From RGIG3102 sp964649845 (GTDB taxonomy: Bacteria; Bacillota; Clostridia; Oscillospirales; Ruminococcaceae), in contig CAZYSS010000001.1 of assembly GCA_964649845.1 (NCBI GenBank), positions 31,914 through 95,913 of the forward strand: DNA of 64,000 nucleotides, in the 5' to 3' direction. The position numbers and the translations under genes are program-made. Below the pieces are notes generated by a model. That model was not told where the DNA came from and made no database searches. It saw nothing but the letters and a program-made list of their open reading frames with translations. How positions within the stretch are numbered: the first letter of the stretch is position 1; every line of letters starts with the position of its first letter. This document shows positions 25,178 to 33,500 of this stretch, piece by piece.

Positions 25178-25639
25178 TTATTCCTTGATTTGTGTTTTGT
25201 CGTGATATTCTTCACGGAAATATTCCAGAATATTTTCCAATGTATCTATCAGCAGTTCGTTTTCATCCAGACCCAGGTCGTGAACAGCTTTGTTTATCAT
25301 ATGCTCGTGAAATTCCTCGTGGATCTTCAGCACTTCCAGTGCTTTGTCTGTGATGGAAACACGTGTGATACGTTTGTCGTGCTCATCCTTATAGCGGACA
25401 GCATATCCCTTTTTCTCCAGATTTGCCACATTGCTGGTCAGGGTGCTCTGAGCCACCATACAGCGGCGTGCAACATAGGTCATACTGTTGTCGCTGGCTT
25501 TCTGGATGCTTTCCAGAGTGTGTACTTCGTGCATTGTCAGCTTTACACCCTGGTCTTTCAGGTTTTTTTCCTCTATATAGAGGATATAGTTGAACAGGCC
25601 TACCAGCAGCTCGTTCAGGGTGTGTTTTGTTCTGTCCAT
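25178..25639 (-). CDS. MarR-family regulator, probable FabT
   Basis: A 153-residue winged helix-turn-helix protein (MDRTKHTLNEL start, ribosome site GGAGAA 6 nt upstream; an upstream in-frame ATG is poorly placed). The wHTH spans about residues 30-100, with ARRCMVAQSTLTSNVANLEKKGYAVRYKDEHDKR as recognition helix and wing. MarR proteins upstream of acpP/fab operons are FabT in streptococci, sensing acyl-ACP. Same strand and 230 nt from acpP; three matching dyads lie between. It has its own terminator. The FabT identity is strong context inference. Confidence 0.85.
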   Translation of the reverse strand: MDRTKHTLNELLVGLFNYILYIEEKNLKDQGVKLTMHEVHTLESIQKASDNSMTYVARRCMVAQSTLTSNVANLEKKGYAVRYKDEHDKRITRVSITDKALEVLKIHEEFHEHMINKAVHDLGLDENELLIDTLENILEYFREEYHDKTQIKE

Positions 25640-25719
25640 TACTTTTCTCCGTTTCTCATTGCTGCTTTTTATTATATACAAAAAAAGTGCATTTTGTAAA
25701 CAGTTTCACTATAAAACTT

Positions 25720-26133
25720 TTATATCAATATGCCGTCACAATGGTCAATTTCGTGCTGAATAATCTGTGCAGTAAAGCCTGTGAATGTTTTGATTTTTGG
25801 TTTCAGTTCTGTGGTCTGCCACTGTACCTTTATAGAACGATAGCGTGTTGCGGGACGCGGACCTCCCAGCAGAGACAGACAGCTTTCCTGTGTGGTGTAC
25901 TGACCGGATTTTTTGATGATGACAGGGTTCAGCATAACCAGATATTCGCCATCATTGTCCACAGCGATAATGCGCTTTGTGTGGCCTATCATATTTGCCG
26001 CCATACCCACACAACTGTCCGAATGAGCAATCAGGGTTTCCAGCAGGTCTGTGGCAATCTGTATATCCTCCTGCGTGGCAGGGATGGCTTTCAGTGAAAG
26101 AAAGGCAGGGTCGTGGATTAATTCTTTTATCAT
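25720..26133 (-). CDS. Peptide deformylase-like protein with altered motif I
   Basis: A 137-residue protein of the deformylase family, which removes the formyl group from nascent proteins using a metal. Motif III is intact as His127-Glu128-x-x-His131 (QHEIDH), and Cys85 in ESCLSL is the metal ligand of motif II. Motif I, normally GxGxAAxQ, reads CVGMAANM (residues 41-48), so the conserved Gln is replaced by Met, and EGCLS is ESCLS. This may be a secondary deformylase paralogue rather than the essential one. No fmt is adjacent. Confidence 0.8.
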   Translation of the reverse strand: MIKELIHDPAFLSLKAIPATQEDIQIATDLLETLIAHSDSCVGMAANMIGHTKRIIAVDNDGEYLVMLNPVIIKKSGQYTTQESCLSLLGGPRPATRYRSIKVQWQTTELKPKIKTFTGFTAQIIQHEIDHCDGILI

Positions 26134-26630
26134 AGTATCACCTTCCGGTTAAAGTATAATTTAAGGATAGCATAAATATGATGAGGTGTAAATGGGGAGG
26201 GTTTTTGAGAACTATTTGAATAACTACATAATCTAACTTTTGTATTTATGACGACTTGTTGTAGCATTTACTCTATAAAAATATATACTTTAGTGTAATT
26301 ATAACGTTTTTCAACGCTGCGCTGGCGTTACTTTTGGTGGCAAAAGTAACCAAAACCGCGGGGGTTGCGATTCCCCCGCGCCCCACAAACGCTGCACAGT
26401 GTGTGGAATGCTACGCCTGCTACAAATCGGAAAAAATTATAAACCTCACTCACGATGTTCGTTCGCACTGTAATTTTTCCTCGATTTACGTAATTAACAT
26501 TCAACCTGCTTACGCCCTTGAATGTTAATTACTTTCCGCAGACTGCGCGATTATTATTCGGGGAAATACTTTCCCCGAACCCCTTTCTGGAGGGGCGATT
26601 CACGAATTGCCCATCAGCTCTTCACAAAGC
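26134..26630. repeat. Hairpin-rich non-coding spacer
   Basis: No credible gene. Several hairpins follow each other: TTACTTTTGG/ CAAAAGTAA (about 26328-26350), CGCGGGGG/ CCCCCGCG (about 26356-26381), AATTAACATTCAA / TTGAATGTTAATT (about 26490-26530), CGGGGAAA / TTTCCCCG (about 26559-26578) and a GGGGCGATTCACGAATTGCCC unit near 26593-26612. The last belongs to the same palindrome family as other spacers in the window. The block looks like accumulated dispersed repeat units. Confidence 0.6.
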
Positions 26631-26631
26631 A

Positions 26632-26654
26632 AAAGCGGTGACAGGCACCGCTTT
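26632..26654 (-). terminator. Terminator of the nitroreductase gene
   Basis: AAAGCGGTG / CACCGCTTT with a short loop; TTTTGC follows on the minus strand. Confidence 0.75.
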
Positions 26655-26661
26655 CAGTTTA

Positions 26662-27195
26662 TTATTTTTTGAAAACTGCGATTTCATCCACAGACAAGCG
26701 TGGACGTGCATCAGGGTCAATATCAGGATAACCGATTGACAGCACACATACAATTTCCTGTGTGTCAGGGATTTCAAAATATTCCCTGATAGCCTTTTCA
26801 TCATATACGCCCATAATCAGACTGCCCAGACCCATATCCAGGGCTTTCAGGCAGATGTTCTGTACCCGCAGTCCGTTGTCAAAATGGAGAAAGCCGTCAT
26901 CCAGATGGGTGCGAGCACTGCCGTCTTTGTTATATCCGGATGTACCTTTTACAACTGCTGTAACAATAAGTACAGGAGCGTTAATAACGTTTTTCTGATT
27001 GAATTCAGGCAGCATTGCAGCAACAGCGTCACGGGCATCGCCCATAGCCACATAATAACGGGATGGCTGGCTGTTGGTCCAGGATGGTGCCAGGGATGCA
27101 GCTTTCAGGATTTCTCTCACCTGTTCTTCAGTCACTGACATATCCTTGTATTTGCGGATACTTCTTCTGTTTTCAATAGCTTTTGTCAGTTCCAT
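26662..27195 (-). CDS. Nitroreductase-family flavoprotein
   Basis: A 177-residue protein with the FMN-binding nitroreductase pattern: ENRRSIRKYKD at the N-terminus, ASLAPSWTNSQP around residue 33-44 and GLGSLIMGVYDE in the second half. The family reduces nitroaromatics, quinones or flavins with NAD(P)H. AAGGAGATTACT precedes the start and the gene follows the GH3 gene by 24 nt, so they may be cotranscribed, although no functional link is evident. Confidence 0.9.
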   Translation of the reverse strand: MELTKAIENRRSIRKYKDMSVTEEQVREILKAASLAPSWTNSQPSRYYVAMGDARDAVAAMLPEFNQKNVINAPVLIVTAVVKGTSGYNKDGSARTHLDDGFLHFDNGLRVQNICLKALDMGLGSLIMGVYDEKAIREYFEIPDTQEIVCVLSIGYPDIDPDARPRLSVDEIAVFKK

Positions 27196-27219
27196 AGTAA
27201 TCTCCTTTATTCTGTAAAA

Positions 27220-29691
27220 TCATTTATTGTCAATATACTCTTTCTGAATCTGACTTGCAAATATAAGTCTGATTACATTTGCACAGCAACGGCGGATATC
27301 TTCTTCGCTGCATCTGCCGGCCTGCAAGCCTTCCAGCATATCTTTTTTGTAATATTTACCGCCCGGCATAATCAGATCGTTACCAGCTTTCATAGCCAGG
27401 GCGTTGTCTGCCTTTCCGTCACCTGTGGACATCCAGTCGGTCATAACCACACCATCAAAACCCCATTCATTGCGCAGTACCTTTGTACACAGGTCATAGC
27501 TGTTAGGTGCCCATGTGCCGTTGACTTTGTTGTATGCGGTCATTACAGATTTTGCACCGCCGTCTCGGACTGCTATTTCAAAGCCGCGCAGATAGATTTC
27601 ACGCAATGCCCTTTCGCTCATATTGCTGGAAACAAAATTGCGGTTGTTTTCCTGATTGTTGGCAGCAAAGTGTTTAATTGTTGCATAATAGCCATCTTCA
27701 TGCTGAATACCTTTTGTAATAGCTGCTGCCATTACACCTGAAAGGAACGGATCTTCAGAGAAGTATTCAAAGTTTCTGCCACACAGCGGATTGCGGTGGA
27801 TGTTAAGTGCAGGTGCCAGCCAGTATACTGCACCGTATTCTTTCATTTCCCTGTAAACAGCACTGCCCACTTCTTCAAGTATTTCTGTGTTGAAGGTCTG
27901 TGCCAATGCTGTAGCCACAGGGAAAGCGGTTGTGTACTGATACAGCAGAGTGTTTTTATCAGGGTCTGCAACCATAAAGCGTTTGATAAATTTAGGCAGT
28001 GTATCAAAGGATGAGAATGGCATATCAACATTTTTGATTTCGCTTTTCTTTGTGATGGCCGCACGCTTTGAAATACGCAGACCTGCAGGGCCGTCACACA
28101 GGGTTACATTTGCCAGTCCTTTATCCCAGAATTTTGATGTGGTATTGCCAACAGAGCCAGGCATATTGAAGCGTCTTTCACCGCCGAACATACCCACACC
28201 GATAACAATATCCATCATATCCTCTACAGACAGCTTTTCCATAAATTCTGCCACGCGTTTATCATCGCATACTGCAGGTGTTTCATATGTATAAGCCACC
28301 GTTTTTACTGCTGATGCAGACAGTGCAAGTTTTGGCAGATTTTCATCCGCAGGCCGTGGTTTTACTGCAGGCTCTGTCAGTTTTTCAAATTCTTTGTGAA
28401 CAGGGCAGATGTTTTCGTGTTTTGAAACAACAGCTGTTTCATCCAGCACTATAACTGCAACAGGCTGTGTGTTTCGGGATGATGTGCCCACGCGGACAAT
28501 ATATTCACCTTTTTCAAGTATGTAGCTGGCTGTTTCTTCATCATAGCTGGCAAATTTTGCAATATCAAAAGTAACCTGTACTTTATCTGCAGCATGTGGG
28601 GCAAGCAAAGCTGTTTTTGCAAAGCCTGCCAGTGACTGATATTCCTTATACAGCTTACCCTGTGGGCTGGACAGATAAACCTGTACAACCTCCTTGCCAC
28701 TGAATTTATCCCCTGTATTTTCTACAGTTGCTTTTACTGTAACTGCAGTGCCGTCTATTGAAACACTTTCCGGCTTGACAGCAAAATCAGTGTAGCTTTT
28801 GCCGTAGCCGAAAGGATATGCAGGTTCCACGCCAAAGCTGTCAAAATAGCGGTAGCCCACAAAAATATCTTCGTGATAATATTCGTCGTTCAGGTCGCCG
28901 TTAAGATAGCTGAACTGGTCGTAATATGGAATATCGGCATACTGTTTTGCCCATGTGTCAGTCAGCTTGCCGCTTGGGGTTACTTTACCCAGCAGAGTGT
29001 CTGCCACTGCGTTGCCGCCTGCTGTACCCAGCTGTGCCATAAACAGAACGGCGTTGATGCCGCCGATTTCCTGCAGGAACTTCATATCCAGCTGGCTGCC
29101 TGCATTGATAAGAAGAATAAATTTATCATATTTTTCAGCACACAATGTAATATCTGCTCTTTCTCTGTCAGTGATAAACAGGTCGCCTTTTTCTGCCACG
29201 CGGTCCAGACCTTCACCGGCCTGGCGGGACAGCACATATATACAGGTGTCTGTAGCTGATTCAGTAATATCATCTTCTGTAATGGCTCTTGCATCACAGC
29301 CTGGAAAATCTGTAAGAAACGCCCCCAGCAGGTTGCGGTCTTTAATCAGCTTTTTGATTCTGTTCGAATTGAATTCTTCTTTTTTGGCAGCATAAAGCCG
29401 GTCATATTCTGCAATCCAGCCTTTTGTGGTGATTGTAAAGCCTGCGTTTTCCATTCCTTCCAGCACTGATACGCTGTGGCGTTCATTTACTTCACCACTG
29501 CCTGTACCGCCTTTGATGGTGCGGTTGGCACCATTGCCGAAAAGTGCGATTGTTCTGTTTGTCAGCGGCAGTGCGCCGTCATTTTCCAGCAGTACTATTG
29601 CTTCACAGGCGGCACGATATGCCACCTGAAGATTATCCAGTTCGCGCTGGGTAGGGTTACTATCAAAACTTGCTTTGGTGTATTCTTTCAT
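27220..29691 (-). CDS. Glycoside hydrolase family 3, circularly permuted
   Basis: An 823-residue beta-glucosidase-type enzyme whose domains are in reversed order: the GH3 C-terminal domain is at the N-terminus (EAIVLLENDGALPL, residues about 30-50), then a fibronectin III-like region (about 290-400), and the catalytic (beta/alpha)8 domain at the C-terminus. The nucleophile is Asp752 in GVVMTDWMS; KHFAANNQE and GRNFEYFSEDP are the substrate-site motifs. This layout is known from Ruminococcus albus and Butyrivibrio enzymes. No signal peptide, so it probably acts on imported oligosaccharides in the cytosol. Substrate likely beta-glucosides, xylosides or arabinosides. Confidence 0.93.
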   Translation of the reverse strand: MKEYTKASFDSNPTQRELDNLQVAYRAACEAIVLLENDGALPLTNRTIALFGNGANRTIKGGTGSGEVNERHSVSVLEGMENAGFTITTKGWIAEYDRLYAAKKEEFNSNRIKKLIKDRNLLGAFLTDFPGCDARAITEDDITESATDTCIYVLSRQAGEGLDRVAEKGDLFITDRERADITLCAEKYDKFILLINAGSQLDMKFLQEIGGINAVLFMAQLGTAGGNAVADTLLGKVTPSGKLTDTWAKQYADIPYYDQFSYLNGDLNDEYYHEDIFVGYRYFDSFGVEPAYPFGYGKSYTDFAVKPESVSIDGTAVTVKATVENTGDKFSGKEVVQVYLSSPQGKLYKEYQSLAGFAKTALLAPHAADKVQVTFDIAKFASYDEETASYILEKGEYIVRVGTSSRNTQPVAVIVLDETAVVSKHENICPVHKEFEKLTEPAVKPRPADENLPKLALSASAVKTVAYTYETPAVCDDKRVAEFMEKLSVEDMMDIVIGVGMFGGERRFNMPGSVGNTTSKFWDKGLANVTLCDGPAGLRISKRAAITKKSEIKNVDMPFSSFDTLPKFIKRFMVADPDKNTLLYQYTTAFPVATALAQTFNTEILEEVGSAVYREMKEYGAVYWLAPALNIHRNPLCGRNFEYFSEDPFLSGVMAAAITKGIQHEDGYYATIKHFAANNQENNRNFVSSNMSERALREIYLRGFEIAVRDGGAKSVMTAYNKVNGTWAPNSYDLCTKVLRNEWGFDGVVMTDWMSTGDGKADNALAMKAGNDLIMPGGKYYKKDMLEGLQAGRCSEEDIRRCCANVIRLIFASQIQKEYIDNK

Positions 29692-29915
29692 ATTTTCCTC
29701 CGTTGCAACGCGTTTTCTTTTATAATATTATGGTATCAAATGGATATACTTTTAACAAGTACTTATTTTCTTATTGTCTATAGCAACTTATGCAGTGCAA
29801 ACAATACCCTGATAAAATTGATGCTGTATGCTCTGTTTGCAATTCAAGCAGCTGCAATGCCTGATATTCAGATATACACAAAAAACACCCGTATCTGGTG
29901 CTTTTGCTATGTATA

Positions 29916-30653
29916 TTATTTGCTCATATTTTCTTTTGCTGCATTTATAAAGTCAGTGATAAGTGCATCCATATTTTCGTTGAATGTCATCAATTCAGGG
30001 TGCCACTGATAGCATCTTACCCAGTGGTCAGGGTCATCAAGGTAAAAGCTTTCCACCAGACCGTCCGGTGCATAAGCCATAGGCACCAGTTTTTCACCCA
30101 GAGTTTTATAACCCTGGTGATGTGTGGTATTTACACCGATAGAGTCTTTGCCCAGCAGTTTGTGGAGAGGTGTACCAGGCACGATATTTACAATATGGCT
30201 GTTTTCGCCAAAGGCGCCTGCAAGGTCAACGTGTTTTACATCGCTTGGCAGCTGTGTAGGCAGGTCCTGATACAGTGTGCCGCCAAAAAATACGTTTGTA
30301 TACTGGCTGCCGCGGCATACACTGAAGATAGGTTTTTTGTGTTTTGTTGCTGCTGCCATCAGATTCCAGTCTGATTCATCGCGGTCTTTTTCCAGTTCAC
30401 CGCAGTATGGCTGTACTGCTTCGCCGTAACGGGCAGGGTCTACGTCTGCACCGCCTGTCATAAACAGGCCGTCTGCAATTGACATAAGCTGCTCAGCGTC
30501 CTCTGCGCTCAGAAAAGCAGGAATGATAGCAATCGCACCGCGGCTCTCAAGCTCCCTTGCATATTTCTGGCTTGAACAGTAAACGCTCATATCCCAATCC
30601 CCTACTTTTTTGCTCTGAGCTTCCGGTGAAATCACAATAACAGGTTTTTTCAT
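29916..30653 (-). CDS. Class I glutamine amidotransferase-like hydrolase (PuuD family)
   Basis: A 245-residue protein starting MKKPVIVISPE after AAAGGAGA; an upstream in-frame Met lacks a ribosome site. The triad is Cys in FSVCRGSQ, with the QWHPE His and a following Glu, and GGADVDPARYGE matches the gamma-glutamyl-GABA hydrolase group. These enzymes cleave gamma-glutamyl amides, for instance in polyamine degradation. No other polyamine gene is near. Divergent from the amidohydrolase gene. Confidence 0.88.
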   Translation of the reverse strand: MKKPVIVISPEAQSKKVGDWDMSVYCSSQKYARELESRGAIAIIPAFLSAEDAEQLMSIADGLFMTGGADVDPARYGEAVQPYCGELEKDRDESDWNLMAAATKHKKPIFSVCRGSQYTNVFFGGTLYQDLPTQLPSDVKHVDLAGAFGENSHIVNIVPGTPLHKLLGKDSIGVNTTHHQGYKTLGEKLVPMAYAPDGLVESFYLDDPDHWVRCYQWHPELMTFNENMDALITDFINAAKENMSK

Positions 30654-31040
30654 AATCTGTCTCCTTTTTTTCCGTAAAATGATAGTTAAATTATAGACAA
30701 TCATTCTGCTTTTTGCAATGTTGTATTGCTATTGCATCACAGGTGTATATTGAATATATACGATATATCACTTTTGTCGTCTCAATAAACACATCTGATA
30801 TTCTGTTACAAACAGAACTTATCTTTTTAATAGTTTATTAATATACAAGATGCGGAAATTTTTACAGCATAACATATAAATAACATCTGCAAGGATATAT
30901 AAATTAATGTAAAGATACTACAAAATTTATCTGCATACTAATCTTTTTATTTATCTTTTTTATGAAATATGATATACTTTTCTGGTGGTGTAAGCGAAAG
31001 GCAAGCTTATTCCCATTAAACAGTTAAAGGAGGTCAGGAA
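30654..31040 (+). promoter_or_regulatory. AT-rich divergent promoter region with short leader stem
   Basis: This 387-nt spacer carries no gene. On the plus strand TATACT (30973-30978) with a weak TTTATC 17 nt upstream is a plausible promoter, giving a leader of about 55 nt. The leader has a stem TAAGC (30991-30995) / GCTTA (31005-31009) with loop GAAAGGCAA before the ribosome site AAAGGAGG. It resembles no riboswitch I can name. Confidence 0.4.
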
Positions 31041-31874
31041 ATGACTAAACAACACAAAATCGATTGCCATACCCATATTGTAAACCGTCAGATCAGCGCA
31101 CAGTATTTTGATAACCCTGGGGGCGGAGATTACGCTTTAGTTATGGAATTTCTGCCATATATGGCAAAAGAGGAAATGCCTGACGAATCCTGGGACCTGA
31201 CAGACGGTCACGAAAGACTGTTTCTCTGTCCATCTGTGGACATTCACAAGGATATTCCTGCACAGCTGGCAGTTATCGGCGAAAAAATGGCACAGCGTCC
31301 GGGTTGCAAGGTGGTAGGTCTGAAAATATTTCTCTCTTACCAGACAGGCAGAGCCGATGACGAAAGAATGATGCCGATATATGATTTCTGTGCAAAGCAC
31401 GGCCTGTCTGTAACATTTCACACAGGTCTGCCATCATACCATCTGCCTTACGAAAACGATGTTGAAGGCAGCAGTATGGCATATATTGCAAATGTGGCAA
31501 GAAAATACCCTGCAGTAAACTTTATATGCGCCCATATGGGCGATCCATATTATGATGAAAGCGTACAGGCCATGCACGGCCTGCCAAATATGTTCACAGA
31601 CTTTGCAGGCGCATTTGAGCCTGGCACAGAAGTAGCTGCTGACGAAGAAGGCACTATCGCACAGTGGGCACACGCAATTCATCAATATCCAGATACCTAC
31701 AAACAGATTCTTTACGGCACAGACTTCTGTCCGCCTATTCTGCTGTGGGAATTTGACAAATACGATTATTCAATTGCAAAAATATTTACAGAAGACCAGT
31801 TTGAAGATATTTACTGGAACAACGCCCTGCGCGCATTCCCTAAGCTGGCCCAATATATAAACAAGAAAGGTTAA
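31041..31874 (+). CDS. Amidohydrolase_2-family metal hydrolase
   Basis: A 277-residue TIM-barrel metal hydrolase: DCHTHIV (His-x-His at residues 10-12), His in SVTFHTGLP, His in FICAHMGD and Asp in ILYGTDFCPP are the metal and catalytic positions of the amidohydrolase/ACMSD-like group, which includes decarboxylases and lactonases. Preceded by AAAGGAGG. It is 8 nt before a PnuC-like transporter gene, implying that the transported compound is related to its substrate. Substrate unknown. Confidence 0.85.
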   Translation: MTKQHKIDCHTHIVNRQISAQYFDNPGGGDYALVMEFLPYMAKEEMPDESWDLTDGHERLFLCPSVDIHKDIPAQLAVIGEKMAQRPGCKVVGLKIFLSYQTGRADDERMMPIYDFCAKHGLSVTFHTGLPSYHLPYENDVEGSSMAYIANVARKYPAVNFICAHMGDPYYDESVQAMHGLPNMFTDFAGAFEPGTEVAADEEGTIAQWAHAIHQYPDTYKQILYGTDFCPPILLWEFDKYDYSIAKIFTEDQFEDIYWNNALRAFPKLAQYINKKG

Positions 31875-31882
31875 TTACTCCG

Positions 31883-32644
31883 ATGGATAAAAATAAACTT
31901 AAATACCCAAGCCTTATAAGCTTTTTCAAATCATTTACAAAACTGGAAGCCATATATATGACATTTGTTGTTGTGCTGGCTATCGGCATGGCAATTTTCT
32001 TCCCAGACCTGATGCTGGAAAGTACCGCCAGCCCACTGCTGCTGTTCTGCTCTGTTTGTAACGTTATTGCAAACCCACTGGTTGAAACAATGAACGCAAA
32101 ACAGTTCCGTGGCAACTTTATCATAGATATCTTCCTTATCGAAATCACATACATCATTCTTGCATGGCATCTGGGCTGGTACACACTGATGCTGAGCTGT
32201 ATATTCTTCTGGATTCCAATCGATATCCTCAGCTTTATCCAGTGGTCAGGTCACGTGGACAACGACGATGAAAACGTAACAGTTGTAAAACGTCTGGGCT
32301 GGAAAAAATCCATCGGCCTGCTGATTGGCTGTGTGGTATTCTGTCTGGTAATGGGCTCTATTATGTCCAACATGCCTGGCAGCCAGGACTCCTATCTGGA
32401 AGCATTTGCTACAGCTATGGGTATGGTAAACGGCACCCTGCTGATGCTGCGCTACTCTGAACACTGGTATGCATGGGTTATCACAACAATCCTGTACCTG
32501 GCTATGGATATTTCCGCCGGTGCTTACGGTCTGCTGATTGACGATATTGCAATGCTGGTGGTTACATTCTACGGCATCTGGAAATGGTTCAAATACACAA
32601 AAGAACACGGCACAATCCAGGAAAAAATCGACTTCAGAGTTTAA
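31883..32644 (+). CDS. PnuC-family-like membrane transporter
   Basis: A 253-residue protein with about seven membrane helices. The segment MLRYSEHWYAWVITTILYL (about 192-210) and the terminal YGIWKWFKYTKEHG match the PnuC pattern of a Trp/Asn-rich substrate helix and aromatic end. PnuC-type facilitators import nicotinamide riboside, with relatives for riboflavin, thiamine and deoxynucleosides. Closely follows the amidohydrolase gene, so the two likely form a salvage module, though the vitamin or nucleoside is unknown. No nadR-like kinase is nearby. Confidence 0.75.
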   Translation: MDKNKLKYPSLISFFKSFTKLEAIYMTFVVVLAIGMAIFFPDLMLESTASPLLLFCSVCNVIANPLVETMNAKQFRGNFIIDIFLIEITYIILAWHLGWYTLMLSCIFFWIPIDILSFIQWSGHVDNDDENVTVVKRLGWKKSIGLLIGCVVFCLVMGSIMSNMPGSQDSYLEAFATAMGMVNGTLLMLRYSEHWYAWVITTILYLAMDISAGAYGLLIDDIAMLVVTFYGIWKWFKYTKEHGTIQEKIDFRV

Positions 32645-32662
32645 TAATTTTATACAATCCGG

Positions 32663-32690
32663 CCGGGCTGCATAAACAGCCCGGTTTTGT
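32663..32690 (+). terminator. Terminator of the PnuC-like operon
   Basis: CCGGGCTG (32663-32670) / CAGCCCGG (32677-32684) followed by TTTTGTT. Confidence 0.88.
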
Positions 32691-32851
32691 TATGGTAAGA
32701 AATTTTCACAGATATTCATATACTGTATACGTACAGAACACAACTGTCCATTTTGCCCAAAATTGCAAAGGTAAACAGCTTTATTTCTCGGTAGTTTTGC
32801 CGAAATATTATAAACTGAAAATCGGCCTTTGATTTTTTATCTAAATTTTGA

Positions 32852-32857
32852 TATAAT
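32852..32857 (+). promoter_or_regulatory. -10 box of the CarD-like gene
   Basis: TATAAT lies 35 nt before the start; the -35 region is AT-rich and not decisive. The preceding 160 nt hold no gene. Confidence 0.55.
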
Positions 32858-32891
32858 TATACTTAATAAAAATAGTATGGAGGCTGTAAAG

Positions 32892-33395
32892 ATGTTTAAC
32901 ATAGGCGATATTGTATTTTATTCCACCACCGGCGTTTGTGAAGTAAAAAACATTGGTGAACCTGCCCTGGCAGGGCTGCCTACCCACGTGGATTATTACA
33001 CACTACAGCCACTGTCAAAAAATCACAAAGAAATGATATACGTGCCTATCGACACAAAGGCATTTATGCGTCTGGCCATAGACCGCGACACGGCACGGCA
33101 GTACATTGATATGGTAGACAGCATACAGCCTGCCTACCCTGAAACACGCAACCCAAAGGGTATACAGGATTTTTATTCTTCACTAATAAGCAGCTACGAA
33201 ATACCAAAGCTGCTGCAGGTAATAGTAAGTCTCACCCTGAAAAAGCGCGAAAGTCTGGCAAAAAACAAACATCTTAACCAGACACAGACCACCTTCCTGC
33301 GCCGTGCACAGGAAATGGTGTACAACGAGTTTGCCTATGCATTGGACAAGTCCAGCGATGAGGTGGCACGGCTGATTGAAGACAAAATTAAATGA
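32892..33395 (+). CDS. CarD/CdnL-family transcription regulator
   Basis: A 167-residue protein starting MFNIGDIVFYSTTGVCEV; GGAGG lies 8 nt upstream, and an earlier in-frame start is rejected. Residues 1-60 form the Tudor-like RNA polymerase interaction domain (the module shared with TRCF/Mfd), and residues 75-167 the helical DNA-binding domain. CarD-family proteins bind the RNA polymerase beta subunit and stabilise open promoter complexes. Clostridial genomes often carry several copies. Monocistronic with a terminator. Confidence 0.88.
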   Translation: MFNIGDIVFYSTTGVCEVKNIGEPALAGLPTHVDYYTLQPLSKNHKEMIYVPIDTKAFMRLAIDRDTARQYIDMVDSIQPAYPETRNPKGIQDFYSSLISSYEIPKLLQVIVSLTLKKRESLAKNKHLNQTQTTFLRRAQEMVYNEFAYALDKSSDEVARLIEDKIK

Positions 33396-33400
33396 TTTTC

Positions 33401-33428
33401 AAAGAGCGATTCGGGAGAATTGCTCTTT
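33401..33428 (+). terminator. Terminator of the CarD-like gene
   Basis: AAAGAGC (33401-33407) / GCTCTTT (33422-33428) with an extended GATTC/GAATT inner pairing, followed by a T run. Confidence 0.88.
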
Positions 33429-33500
33429 TTTTATTGCCAAATCAAGAGAATAGTGGTAATATTGTTATATATGTAACAATTATAAAAAGGAGAAGACATT

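Noticed and set aside
26328..26430. Frame with KVTKTAGVAIPPRP considered as a small gene.
   Set aside because: It consists of repeat hairpins, lacks a ribosome site, and the same peptide pattern is a known by-product of such repeats.
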